From: Xenophilus sp. AP218F | Lineage (GTDB): Bacteria; Pseudomonadota; Gammaproteobacteria; Burkholderiales; Chromobacteriaceae | Assembly (NCBI GenBank): GCA_002213445.1 | Contig: NJIE01000027.1 | Location: forward strand, 1-64,000 | Direction of reading: 5' to 3' | DNA length: 64,000 nucleotides | Part shown: piece after piece, positions 29,733 to 37,968 of the stretch | How the letters are laid out: the number at the start of each line of letters is the position of its first letter | Numbering within the stretch: the first letter of the stretch is position 1 | The notes under the pieces: model-generated | What the model was told of the DNA's origin: nothing | Seen by the model: the letters and a program-made list of their open reading frames with translations, nothing else | Database searches by the model: none | Program-made: the position numbers and the translations under genes

Positions 29733-30716
29733 TCAAATCACCCGATCGGGATAACCATTGGGCGCATGCGCGGCGTACAAGCGCCGGATCTCGCGCCGCA
29801 GCCAGGCCACCTTGCCGTCGTAGTTGTCGCGCTTGTGCCAGAGCAGAACGAAGCTGATCTCCAGCTGCCGGTACAGCCGCTCTTCCAGCGGCAAGGACGC
29901 GGCGACCAGGCAGTCGTGATGCCGCAAGGCGTACTTGGCGCAATAGGACGGCGCGATGGCGATCAGCTCGTGCCCCGGCTGCGCGGCTATATAGAGGGCC
30001 TGTTCGAAACTGGATACCCGCACCGGCATGCGCCGGCTCAAGCCCTCTTCCGCCAGCAGACTGTCCAGCGCCCAGTCGTCGCTCGCCTCCCAGGTGACGC
30101 CGATGTGCGGACACGCCAGAAAGTCGGCCAGCCGCCACGCGCCGGCCAGCGCCGGATGGTCGCGCCGCAAGAACGCGACCGGTCGATCCGAGAACAGCAC
30201 CTCGTGGTCGATGTAATACGGCAGCCCGGACACCCGCGACAGCGAGCGCGGATGGGTTTCGCGCGCGCAAAACCCCAGATCGACGTCGCCGTCGACGATG
30301 TCGCCCAGCGAACGGTGATCCCAGTTCGTCATCCGCACCGTGGCGCCGGGATGCTGGCTGTAGATCGTCATCGGCAGCTCGCTCAGAAAACCGATGTAGA
30401 ACGGCGACTCCAGCGCCAGCCGGAATACCGCGCCTTCGGCCGCCGCGCCGCCGCTGGCGTTGGCGAGGCGATCGCCCAGGCGGAACCAGGCGCCAAGCTC
30501 GGCCTCCAGCGCCAGCGCCAGCGCGGTCGGCTCCAGCCCCCGCTTGCGGCGGACGAACAAGGGGTCGCCGAACCACTCCCGCAAACGCGCCAGGGCCTTG
30601 CTGACCGTCGATGGGGTGACGCGCATCTTCTTGGCCGTCCCGGCCACGCTGCGCTCCTGCAACAGGTGCCGCAGCACCACCAGCAAGTTGAGATCCAGAT
30701 CCGCCAGCACCCGCAT
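29733..30716 (-). CDS. LysR-family regulator
   Basis: 327-residue transcription factor. The N-terminal helix-turn-helix reads LDLNLLVVLRHLLQERSVAGTAKKMRVTPSTVSKALARLRE in segments (residues about 6-46), with FGDPLFVRRKRGLEPT after it, which places it in the NodD/LeuO/PA0477-like branch. The C-terminal effector domain follows. A strong ribosome site GGAGGAGCGG sits inside the end of the upstream MFS gene, and the stop-to-start gap is two bases, so regulator and transporter form one operon. It presumably controls that transporter in response to its substrate. Confidence 0.9.
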   Translation of the reverse strand: MRVLADLDLNLLVVLRHLLQERSVAGTAKKMRVTPSTVSKALARLREWFGDPLFVRRKRGLEPTALALALEAELGAWFRLGDRLANASGGAAAEGAVFRLALESPFYIGFLSELPMTIYSQHPGATVRMTNWDHRSLGDIVDGDVDLGFCARETHPRSLSRVSGLPYYIDHEVLFSDRPVAFLRRDHPALAGAWRLADFLACPHIGVTWEASDDWALDSLLAEEGLSRRMPVRVSSFEQALYIAAQPGHELIAIAPSYCAKYALRHHDCLVAASLPLEERLYRQLEISFVLLWHKRDNYDGKVAWLRREIRRLYAAHAPNGYPDRVI

Positions 30717-30718
30717 GT

Positions 30719-31891
30719 TTACCGCTCCTCCATCGCGCAGCGCCCGCTCGCGCGCGGCGCGGCCAAGCCTGCGAGATAGAGTAGCACGGCCCCGATCAGC
30801 GCATAGCGCAGCATGGCCAGGGGCGGCGCGCCCAGCCAGCCCAGCGTCCAGATGTACAACGCCGAACTGGCGATTTGCGTCACGCACAGAAACGCGCTGG
30901 CCAGGGCGATGCGCCGCCGGCACGCGGCCAGCGCCTCGCCCATGGCGACGCCGAATCCGGCGGAAAAGCCCACGCCGACCAAGGCCAGCCCCGCCAGCAC
31001 CAGCGCGGGCGCGAACGCCGGCCCCAGTCCTTCCGCCGCGAACAGCGATGCGGCCGCCGCGCCCAGCGCGAAGTGGGCGAGCCCCAGCACCCTGCCGCTG
31101 CCCAGGCGAGCTATCCACCAGGGATTGAGGAAGGACGCGGCCATGCTGGTCAGCGCCAGCGCGGTCATGGCCAGAGCATAGTTTTCGGCGCTGAAGCCCA
31201 GCCGGCCCATCAGGATCATCGGCGACGCGCCGACGTACGCCAGGATGCAGGTGACGCCGGCGCTGCTCAGCGCGCACATCCGGGCGAAACCGGGCGCGGC
31301 GAGAAAGGCCAGCGGCGCGCCCTCGCCTTCCGACGCGGCCGCTGGCCGGGTTTCGCGCAACAGCCCGCCCGCCGCCAGCAACACCAGCCCGCCCAGGCCG
31401 GCCATCGCGGCGAAGATGCCGCGCCAGCCCAGGCTGGACTGGATCAGATAGCCCAGGGCCGGCGCCAGCGCCGGGACCACGCAAATCGCGCCGTTGACCA
31501 CCGACAGCACCGACGCCAGCCGCTGACGGCTCAATACGTCGCGCAATACCGTGAAAGTCATGATGTACAGCGCGCCGGCCCCGACGCCCTGCGCCGCGCG
31601 CGCCGCCAGCAGGGCGGGAACGCCCCCGGCCGCGGCGGCCGCCAGCGAAGCCATGCAGAAAGCCAGCGCGCCGCCCAGGACCACCGGCTTGCGCCCGATC
31701 CGGTCCGCCAGCGCGCCTCCCGCCAGCACCGTGGACGCCATGCCCAGCAGGTAAAGGGAAAACGCCGCGTGCAGCTGCGCCTCGCCAGCGCCGAGCGCGG
31801 CGGCGATATCAGGCAGGGCCACCAGATAGAGGTCGACCCCCACCGGGTACAGCAGAATCATCAGAAAACAGCAAAACAGAGATCGTCGCAT
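30719..31891 (-). CDS. MFS efflux transporter (Bcr/CflA-like)
   Basis: 390-residue, roughly 12-segment carrier. LLYPVGVDLYLVALPDIAAAL in helix 1 (the helix-1 Asp motif of drug/H+ antiporters) and motif A GGALADRIGRKPVVLGG support the Bcr/CflA subfamily. The ATG at 31891 gives a compact N-terminus; the frame continues 13 codons upstream in Ala/Arg-rich sequence with no ribosome site. Followed immediately by the LysR gene. Substrate unknown. Confidence 0.85.
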   Translation of the reverse strand: MRRSLFCCFLMILLYPVGVDLYLVALPDIAAALGAGEAQLHAAFSLYLLGMASTVLAGGALADRIGRKPVVLGGALAFCMASLAAAAAGGVPALLAARAAQGVGAGALYIMTFTVLRDVLSRQRLASVLSVVNGAICVVPALAPALGYLIQSSLGWRGIFAAMAGLGGLVLLAAGGLLRETRPAAASEGEGAPLAFLAAPGFARMCALSSAGVTCILAYVGASPMILMGRLGFSAENYALAMTALALTSMAASFLNPWWIARLGSGRVLGLAHFALGAAAASLFAAEGLGPAFAPALVLAGLALVGVGFSAGFGVAMGEALAACRRRIALASAFLCVTQIASSALYIWTLGWLGAPPLAMLRYALIGAVLLYLAGLAAPRASGRCAMEER

Positions 31892-32304
31892 CGCCGCTCC
31901 GGCGCGCGCCCTCGCCCCCGCCGGCGCCAAACGCGCCGGCCAAAGCGCGCGAGCCCGCGCGAAAGCCGGGCCGGCCGGCCCGGCAAGGTTGATGGGAATG
32001 GCGGCACTATAGCGCCAAGCGGGCGGAAGCCGGCGATAGCGGAAATTTCCAAATCGGAAACTTGCCCTCGCTCGCGGCGGCGGGCCAAGCGCAAACTATC
32101 TCGCCGGACCATGATTTTCGTCATGTTCCGGCGCGTACAAATTCACCCGGACAATGCGGCAAGCCCGTATTATTATCTTCACGTAAAAATACAAGGCGAA
32201 ACCCGCCACGCCGCAGGCCGCGCCGCAAGCCCGAACCCCATCCGCCACCCCGTGCGGTTCGATCGATTGATTTAGCGTTCCCCTCCCTTAAGGAGTCAGC
32301 AAAC
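31892..32304. other. Divergent intergenic region (413 bp)
   Basis: Lies between the leftward MFS gene and the rightward TsgA-like gene. The right half is less GC-rich around 32165-32195 (TATTATTATC), where a -10 box for the rightward gene is plausible, but no well-spaced -35 was found. The left half is very GC-rich with no convincing reading frame or RNA. No gene is called here. Confidence 0.5.
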
Positions 32305-33531
32305 ATGGACGTTCCGCAAAACAGCAAGCGCCGCCTGAATCTGGTGGCCTATGTATGCTATTTCTTCACCGGCGCACTCATCACCACGCTGGGCATCACG
32401 CTCGGGCCGGTTTCCGCCGCCTTCCACAAGGATCCGGGCTTCATCGGCCAGATGTTCACGCTGCTCAACTTCGGCCTGTTCGTCCCCATCCTGATCGGCG
32501 GGGTGCTGATGCAGAAATTCAGCGCCAAGGCGCTGCTGGGCTTCGCCGCCGCGGTCACCATCGCCTTCACCGCCGTGCTGGCCATGGCGCAAACCATCAC
32601 GCTGTTCGGCCTGACCGTGCTTGCCGTCGGCGCCGCCGCCGGCATCACCATGGCCGTCGGCAGCTATCTGGTGGTGCGCATCAACCCGGACCCGAAAGAG
32701 CGCTCGTCCAGCCTGATCTTCACCGACTTCTTCTTCAGCTTCGCCGGCGTGGTGCTGCCGGTGATCCTGGGCTACCTGTTCAAGCACGACGCCAGCTGGC
32801 TGGTGATGTATTTCCTGATGTCGGCCATCTCGCTGCTGCTGATCGCGCTGATCGCCAAGGCCCGCTTCCCCAGCGTGGAAAGCGCCGCGGCGCGGCAGGA
32901 CGGCAAGCAGGAGAAAGAACCGTGGGGCAAGGCCGTGTTCTGGATCTGCTTCGCCGCCTTCGCCTTCATTTACGCCGAACTGGTGTTCACCATGTGGCTG
33001 CCGACCTACCTGCAGCAAACCGTGGCCCTGCCGGTGGACACCGCCGCCTTCTTCGTCACCCTGTACTGGGGCGCCAAGGCGACCGGCCTGTTCATCAACC
33101 ACTACACCGTGCGCTTCATGCCGCTGCGCACCTTCCTGATCGGCTCGGCCGTGGTGGGCACCGTCAGCATCGCCGCCATCGCCAACATTCCGCACGCCGC
33201 CACCATCGCCGCCGCGCTGATCGCCTTCGGCTTCTTCAACTCCGGCATCTATTCCGGCCTGATCAGCTACGGCAGCCTACAGGTGAAGAACTCGTCGCCG
33301 GCGCTGGTGTCCACCGTGCTGACCAGCGGCTCCACCGGCACGCTGATCTTCGCCTCGGTCTCGGCCTACATCTTCTCCAACTACGGCCTGCACTGGGCGC
33401 TCAACTCCTCGGTGTTCGTCTACGTGCTGGCGCTGATCAGCATCCTGCTGGCCGCGTCCTGCAGCAAGGCCGAGCGGCTGCACCCAGAAAGCCTGGGCAA
33501 GCGCGCCGAAGCGGCCAACCAGGCCGCCTGA
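32305..33531 (+). CDS. TsgA-like MFS transporter
   Basis: 408-residue MFS carrier with about 12 segments. The N-terminus RLNLVAYVCYFFTGALITTLGITLGPVS and the short motif-A-like loop region resemble TsgA and the wider FucP-type branch. MWLPTYLQQ and GFFNSGIYSGLISYG in the second half fit that family. The ATG at 32305 follows AGGAGTCAGCAAAC. E. coli TsgA has no established substrate, so function is open. Monocistronic: it is followed by a strong terminator. Confidence 0.82.
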   Translation: MDVPQNSKRRLNLVAYVCYFFTGALITTLGITLGPVSAAFHKDPGFIGQMFTLLNFGLFVPILIGGVLMQKFSAKALLGFAAAVTIAFTAVLAMAQTITLFGLTVLAVGAAAGITMAVGSYLVVRINPDPKERSSSLIFTDFFFSFAGVVLPVILGYLFKHDASWLVMYFLMSAISLLLIALIAKARFPSVESAAARQDGKQEKEPWGKAVFWICFAAFAFIYAELVFTMWLPTYLQQTVALPVDTAAFFVTLYWGAKATGLFINHYTVRFMPLRTFLIGSAVVGTVSIAAIANIPHAATIAAALIAFGFFNSGIYSGLISYGSLQVKNSSPALVSTVLTSGSTGTLIFASVSAYIFSNYGLHWALNSSVFVYVLALISILLAASCSKAERLHPESLGKRAEAANQAA

Positions 33532-33558
33532 TCCGGATCGCCTGGCTCCCCCGCTCCA

Positions 33559-33585
33559 ACGCCGCCGCTTCTGGCGGCGTTTTTC
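33559..33585 (+). terminator. TsgA-like gene terminator
   Basis: AACGCCGCC-GCTTCT-GGCGGCGTTTTT hairpin with T tail, 28 bases after the stop codon. Confidence 0.92.
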
Positions 33586-33860
33586 ATTCCCGCCGCAGCC
33601 GGCCGAATGTTAAATATTTTCAAACAATCGGATAGGGCGCGCGATATCGATCGGCGGCGGCGCTCGCGCTAACATCGCCCTCCTCCGGCCACAGAGCGGC
33701 CAGCCGCGATAAAGTCTGATATCAGACAATACGCCGGCAGCCAAGCGGCGGTACAAGGAAAGCCTATCCCCGCCTCCTGCGGCGCGTTCGGCCGCCGCGA
33801 CACCCGCGGCGGCAAGGCCTTGCGCCGCGCAGGAGACATTCGCATCGCACGAGGCAAGAC

Positions 33861-34787
33861 ATGGCCGCACGCACCCACGATCTGAATCTGCTCACCGTCT
33901 TCGACGCGGTGATGCAGCAAGGCGGCGTCGCCAAAGCCGCGGAAAAGCTGGACCTGACGCCGGCCACGGTCAGCCTGGCGCTGTCGCGCCTGCGCGACGC
34001 GCTGGGCAAACCGCTGTTCGTGCGCAAGGGCCGCGGCATCGCGCCCACGCTTTACGCGCGCCAGCTGCACGGCTCCATCAGCGAAGAGCTGCACCGCATA
34101 GCCAACCCGCTGGGCGCGGAAGAAGACTTCGACCCCGCCAGCAGCAAGCGCCAGTTCGTGCTGGCCGGGCAAAGCTACTTCGACCAGATTTTCCTGGCGC
34201 ACGGCTCGGCATGGCGCCGGCAAGCGCCCGGCTTGCGCTTCGCCTTTCGCGCCGCGGAAGACAACTTTCACCAGCCGATCGACATGCTGTCCGAGCGGCA
34301 AGCCGACATCTATCTGGGCTCGCTGCCCATCAATCACCCGTCCATCCGCCAGCAGCGGGTGGGCCAGGAGACGCTGGTGGCGGTTTGCGCGCGCGGCCAT
34401 CCCCGGATCGGCGACAGCCTGAGCCAGGATCAGTTCTTCGCGGAGAGCCACGCCACCCTCAACGAAGGCCGCTGCGGCAGCCTGTACCTGTACCAGCTGT
34501 GCGATGCGCCGCTGCCCAACCGCGACGCGCGCTATCGCAGCGACTCGCTGCTGCACGCCATGGCAGCCGCCGCGCGCAGCGAATTGCTGTGCGTCTCCAC
34601 CGCGCGCCTGGCCGGCTTGTGGCAGGACGCGCTGGCGCTGCGCGTCCTGCCGCTGCCCTTTCCGCTGCGGCCGGCGCCGGTTTACCTCAGCATCCACGCC
34701 AGCCAGGCCGGCGACCGCGGCATTCAATGGCTGGCCGGACAGCTAAGCCGGATTTTCCTGGACCAGCCGGCCGCCGCCGCGCCGTGA
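33861..34787 (+). CDS. LysR-family regulator
   Basis: 308 residues. Helix-turn-helix at about 8-50: HDLNLLTVFDAVMQQGG, AAEKLDLTPATVSLALSRLRD, then GKPLFVRKGRGIAPT. A substrate-binding-like effector domain completes it. ATG follows GAGG. It is transcribed towards, and ends 62 bases before, a three-gene efflux-like set (34850-37901), so it is the likely regulator of that set. It resembles the LysR branch of the regulator at 29.7 kb but the two are not close copies. Confidence 0.9.
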   Translation: MAARTHDLNLLTVFDAVMQQGGVAKAAEKLDLTPATVSLALSRLRDALGKPLFVRKGRGIAPTLYARQLHGSISEELHRIANPLGAEEDFDPASSKRQFVLAGQSYFDQIFLAHGSAWRRQAPGLRFAFRAAEDNFHQPIDMLSERQADIYLGSLPINHPSIRQQRVGQETLVAVCARGHPRIGDSLSQDQFFAESHATLNEGRCGSLYLYQLCDAPLPNRDARYRSDSLLHAMAAAARSELLCVSTARLAGLWQDALALRVLPLPFPLRPAPVYLSIHASQAGDRGIQWLAGQLSRIFLDQPAAAAP

Positions 34788-34849
34788 ACGCGGCCCCGGC
34801 TGGCTGAACCGGCCCGGTTCCGAACGCTTTTTGATCAATGGAGAGACCC

Positions 34850-35377
34850 ATGAGAGTCCCTGGCATTCTGCCGTTCCTGCTCGCAGCCGGCAGCTGCGCG
34901 CTGCTGTCCCCGCCCGCCTTCGCCATGCCGCCCGGCATGGAAGAACAGATCGCCGACGTGATGGTGTGGGTTGTCGTGCTGGCCGTGCCGGTAGCGGCGC
35001 TGTATCTGTTCTGGAAGGTGCACGTGCTGCCCGAAGTCTTCGCGGAAAAGCACCACCACCCGCAAAAACGCGCCATCCAGGTGCTGTGCCTGCTGTCGCT
35101 GGCCTTCGGCGGGCTGCTGTGGCCGCTGGCCTGGCTGTGGGCCTTCGCCAAGCCCACCGCCTACAAGGCCGCCTACGGCACGGACAAGCACGACGATTTC
35201 TTTCTCGAGCCCGATGGCGCGCACGGCGGCAAACCGCTGGACCTGGCGATCGTGGACGACGAAATCGTGCTGCTGCGAGAAAAGCTGGAGCGCCTGTCGC
35301 AAAAACGCGCCCTGATTCTGGACGCGCGAACGCGCGACGCCGCCGCGGCGTCCGCCAAGGGGGACGACCATGCTTGA
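34850..35377 (+). CDS. DUF3302 membrane protein (YiaW-like)
   Basis: 175 residues. A signal-like N-terminus (ILPFLLAAGSCALLSPPAFA) is followed by two membrane segments (about 36-55, VMVWVVVLAVPVAALYLFW; and about 83-103, LCLLSLAFGGLLWPLAWLWAF). A C-terminal soluble segment is rich in Leu/Lys/Arg (LREKLERLSQKRALILDAR) and may be a coiled coil. It resembles YiaW/DUF3302 proteins, which pair with a YiaV-type membrane fusion protein as here. The ATG at 34850 follows GGAGAGACCC; an ATG at 34838 overlaps that site and is rejected. Overlaps the next gene by eight bases. Confidence 0.8.
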   Translation: MRVPGILPFLLAAGSCALLSPPAFAMPPGMEEQIADVMVWVVVLAVPVAALYLFWKVHVLPEVFAEKHHHPQKRAIQVLCLLSLAFGGLLWPLAWLWAFAKPTAYKAAYGTDKHDDFFLEPDGAHGGKPLDLAIVDDEIVLLREKLERLSQKRALILDARTRDAAAASAKGDDHA

Positions 35378-36521
35378 AATCATCATCGCCGGCTATGGCG
35401 CGCTGATCTGGCTGGTATTCATCAAGCTCAAGTGGTTTCCCTGGAACATCAAGACCCAGGTCGGCGCGGCCACCGGCGCGCTGGCGCTGGCCGCCGTCAT
35501 CATCTTCACCATCAATGTGGTGACGCCCTCGTCCAGCGACGTGCGCGTCATCAACTATGTCTCCGAAATCGTGCCGCGCGTGGCCGGCACCGTCACCCGC
35601 GTCGCCGTGGAAGGCAACACGCTGGTGAAGAAGGGCGACACGCTGCTGGAAATCGACGCCACGCCCTACCGCCTGCGCGTCAAGGAACTGGAAGCCAAGC
35701 TGGCCGACGCCATCGCCTCGGCCAAAACCCTGAAGCAGGATCTGGACAGCGCGAAGAGCCAGACCGCCGCCGCCCAGGCGCATCTGGAACTGATGAACAA
35801 GCGGCTGGCGGAAGCCGGGACGCTGGCCAAGGCCGGCGCGGGCAACGAGTACGACGTGGAGAACTTCCGCGCCGAAGCGAAAAAAGCCGAATCCGCCCTC
35901 GCCGCCGCCCGAAGCGGCGAAGAGAAGGCACGCATCAGGCTGGACGCGACGATAGGCCCCGACCAGGCCAGCGTGGCGCAAATCCGGGCTCAGCTGGAGG
36001 CCGCGCGCTACGACCTGAGCTCCACCGTCATCCGCGCCCCGGCCGACGGCTACGCCGTCAACGTGTCGGTGCGCCCCGGCAACTATCTGGTTGCCATGCC
36101 GTTCAAGCCGGCGCTGAGCTTCGTCGAGCGCGAACAACGCATCCTGGCCTTCTTCGACCAGAACGAGCTGCGCTACGTCCAGCCCGGCGACAAGGCCGAA
36201 ATCGCCTTCAAGACCCTGCCGGGCCAACTGGTGAAGGCCAGGGTGGACGCCATCGTCTGGGCCAACGGCCAGGGACAGCTGCTGCAATCCGGCCAGGTGC
36301 CCAACGCCCCGGCGGAAATGGCGCCGGCGCCGCTGGCGCAAAAGTACGCGGTGCGGCTGACGCTGGCGCAGCCCGACGGCGAGCCGGCCGTCTTCCTGCC
36401 CATGGGCGCGCGCGGCGGCGGGGCCATCTACACCGAAAAGCTGGCGCCGCTGCATTTGCTGCGCATGGTGATGATCCGCGCCCAGTCCCTGCTCAACTAT
36501 CTCGTGCTGAAACTGCACTAA
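35370..36521 (+). CDS. HlyD/EmrA-type membrane fusion protein (YiaV-like)
   Basis: 383 residues with two N-terminal hydrophobic segments (about 2-20 and 31-50), then a periplasmic adaptor. The first lipoyl half reads IVPRVAGTVTRVAVEGNTLVKKGDTLLEID, here broken by position about 68-97. A coiled-coil hairpin (about 105-205, rich in Ala/Lys/Glu) and the second lipoyl half (STVIRAPADGYAVNVSVRPG) follow, then a beta-barrel region. It overlaps the DUF3302 gene, as in the E. coli yiaV/yiaW pair. It would connect an inner-membrane partner to the outer-membrane factor encoded next. No conventional pump (RND, MFS or ABC) is present. Confidence 0.87.
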   Translation: MLEIIIAGYGALIWLVFIKLKWFPWNIKTQVGAATGALALAAVIIFTINVVTPSSSDVRVINYVSEIVPRVAGTVTRVAVEGNTLVKKGDTLLEIDATPYRLRVKELEAKLADAIASAKTLKQDLDSAKSQTAAAQAHLELMNKRLAEAGTLAKAGAGNEYDVENFRAEAKKAESALAAARSGEEKARIRLDATIGPDQASVAQIRAQLEAARYDLSSTVIRAPADGYAVNVSVRPGNYLVAMPFKPALSFVEREQRILAFFDQNELRYVQPGDKAEIAFKTLPGQLVKARVDAIVWANGQGQLLQSGQVPNAPAEMAPAPLAQKYAVRLTLAQPDGEPAVFLPMGARGGGAIYTEKLAPLHLLRMVMIRAQSLLNYLVLKLH

Positions 36522-36533
36522 AGGAGAATGGGC

Positions 36534-37901
36534 ATGCTCAAGACCACCTGTTTGCTGTCCTGCCTCGCCAGCCTGGCGCTGATGGGCTGCGCCGCGCCCA
36601 GGCCGCCGCAGCCGATGCCGGCGCTGGAGCACGCGCCGCTGCCTTCCGGCTGGCGCGCGGCGGCTTCGGGCGAATTCGACGCCGCGGTGCTCGGCTTTCC
36701 CGTGGACGAAACCCTGCGGGCGCTGATCGCGGAAGCCGTGCGCTACAACGCCGACCTGCGCCAGGCCGCCGCCAGAACCGAGCAGGCCCAGGCGGCGCTG
36801 AAAGCCGCCGGCGGCGCGATGCTGCCCACGCTGGCGCTGGGCGGCCAGGCCGGCAACTCCACCCTGCCGACCTCCAGCATGAGCACGTCCGGCGTCGGGC
36901 TGGTCGTCGCCTGGGAGGCGGACCTGTGGGGACTGCTGTCGGCCGAGCAAGGCGCGGCGCGCTCGCGCCTGCAAGCCTCGGAGCTGGACCTGGCCTACGC
37001 CCGGCAATCGCTGGCCGCCAACGTCGCGCGCGGCTGGATCGCCCTCAAGGAAAACGCGCGCCAGCTGGAGATCGCGCGCCAGACGCTGGAGATGTCGCGG
37101 CAACAGCTGGCCTTGATCGAGCTGGGCCAGCGCGTGGGTCGCAATACCCGCCAGGAGGTCGCGCAACACCAGGCCGTGGTCGAAGCCCGTCGCCAGCAGG
37201 CGCTGGCGCGGGAACAGGCGCGCGATCAGGCGCGGCGCGCGCTGGAGGTGCTGCTCGGCCGCTACCCGGCAGGCGAGCTGGCCGATTGCGGCCCGCTGCC
37301 GGCGGCGTCCGACGCCCTGCCGGCCGGCATCCCGTCCGAGCTGCTGAGCCGCCGCCCGGACGTGCAGGCCGCGGAGCGACGCTTTGCCGCCGCCTTCTAC
37401 GGCGTGGAGGCCGCCAAACGCGCGCGCCTGCCCTCGCTGAAGCTGACCGGCGGCGTCGCCTACATCGAAGACTCGGCGGTGCTGCTCAAATCCGGCATCG
37501 ACAACCCGCTCTGGGCGATCACCGGCCAGTTGCTGGCGCCGATCTTCACCGGCGGCCAGCTGGCCGCCCAGGTGGAAGCGCAAAACGGCAAGCAGCGCGA
37601 AGCGCTGGCCGGCTACAACAAGGCGGCCCTGAACGCGCTGGCGGAAGTGGAAAACGGTTTGAACGGCGAACGCCTGCTCAGCCTGCGCGAGCGGGCCTTG
37701 CAGGCGCAGACCGACGCGCTCGCCCAATCCGTCCGCTACGCCGACGCGCAAAAAAAGGCGGGCAAGATAGACAACTACCAGTTGCTGCAACAACGGCTCA
37801 ATCTGATGACGGCGCAAGCCGACCTGCTGCGGCTGCAAAGCCAGCGGCTGGACAACCGGATCGCGCTCCACCTGGCCCTGGGCGGACGCTTTCCGCTCTG
37901 A
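36534..37901 (+). CDS. Outer-membrane efflux lipoprotein (OprM/NodT family)
   Basis: 455-residue TolC-like outer-membrane factor. The lipoprotein signal ends in LALMGC. Two tandem OEP domains follow: the first has LIAEAVRYNADLRQAAARTEQAQAAL, the second IPSELLSRRPDVQAAERRF and a C-terminal helical hairpin. The ATG at 36534 lies seven bases after AAGGAG; the ATG at 36528 is too close to the ribosome site. Third gene of a set with the adaptor, implying export across both membranes. Confidence 0.92.
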   Translation: MLKTTCLLSCLASLALMGCAAPRPPQPMPALEHAPLPSGWRAAASGEFDAAVLGFPVDETLRALIAEAVRYNADLRQAAARTEQAQAALKAAGGAMLPTLALGGQAGNSTLPTSSMSTSGVGLVVAWEADLWGLLSAEQGAARSRLQASELDLAYARQSLAANVARGWIALKENARQLEIARQTLEMSRQQLALIELGQRVGRNTRQEVAQHQAVVEARRQQALAREQARDQARRALEVLLGRYPAGELADCGPLPAASDALPAGIPSELLSRRPDVQAAERRFAAAFYGVEAAKRARLPSLKLTGGVAYIEDSAVLLKSGIDNPLWAITGQLLAPIFTGGQLAAQVEAQNGKQREALAGYNKAALNALAEVENGLNGERLLSLRERALQAQTDALAQSVRYADAQKKAGKIDNYQLLQQRLNLMTAQADLLRLQSQRLDNRIALHLALGGRFPL

Positions 37902-37922
37902 GCCGGGCCCTGGCGCATTTCC

Positions 37923-37962
37923 GCGGACGGCGCGGACCGGCCTGGCCGGTTCGCGCCGTCCG
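37923..37962. terminator. Large inverted repeat between convergent genes
   Basis: A 12-bp outer stem GCGGACGGCGCG / CGCGCCGTCCGC encloses a second palindrome ACCGGCC-T-GGCCGGT. It fills the 67-bp gap between the outer-membrane factor and the convergent GH27 gene. There is no T run, so it may be a bidirectional transcript end or RNA-stability hairpin rather than a classical terminator. Confidence 0.6.
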
Positions 37963-37968
37963 CCCTTG

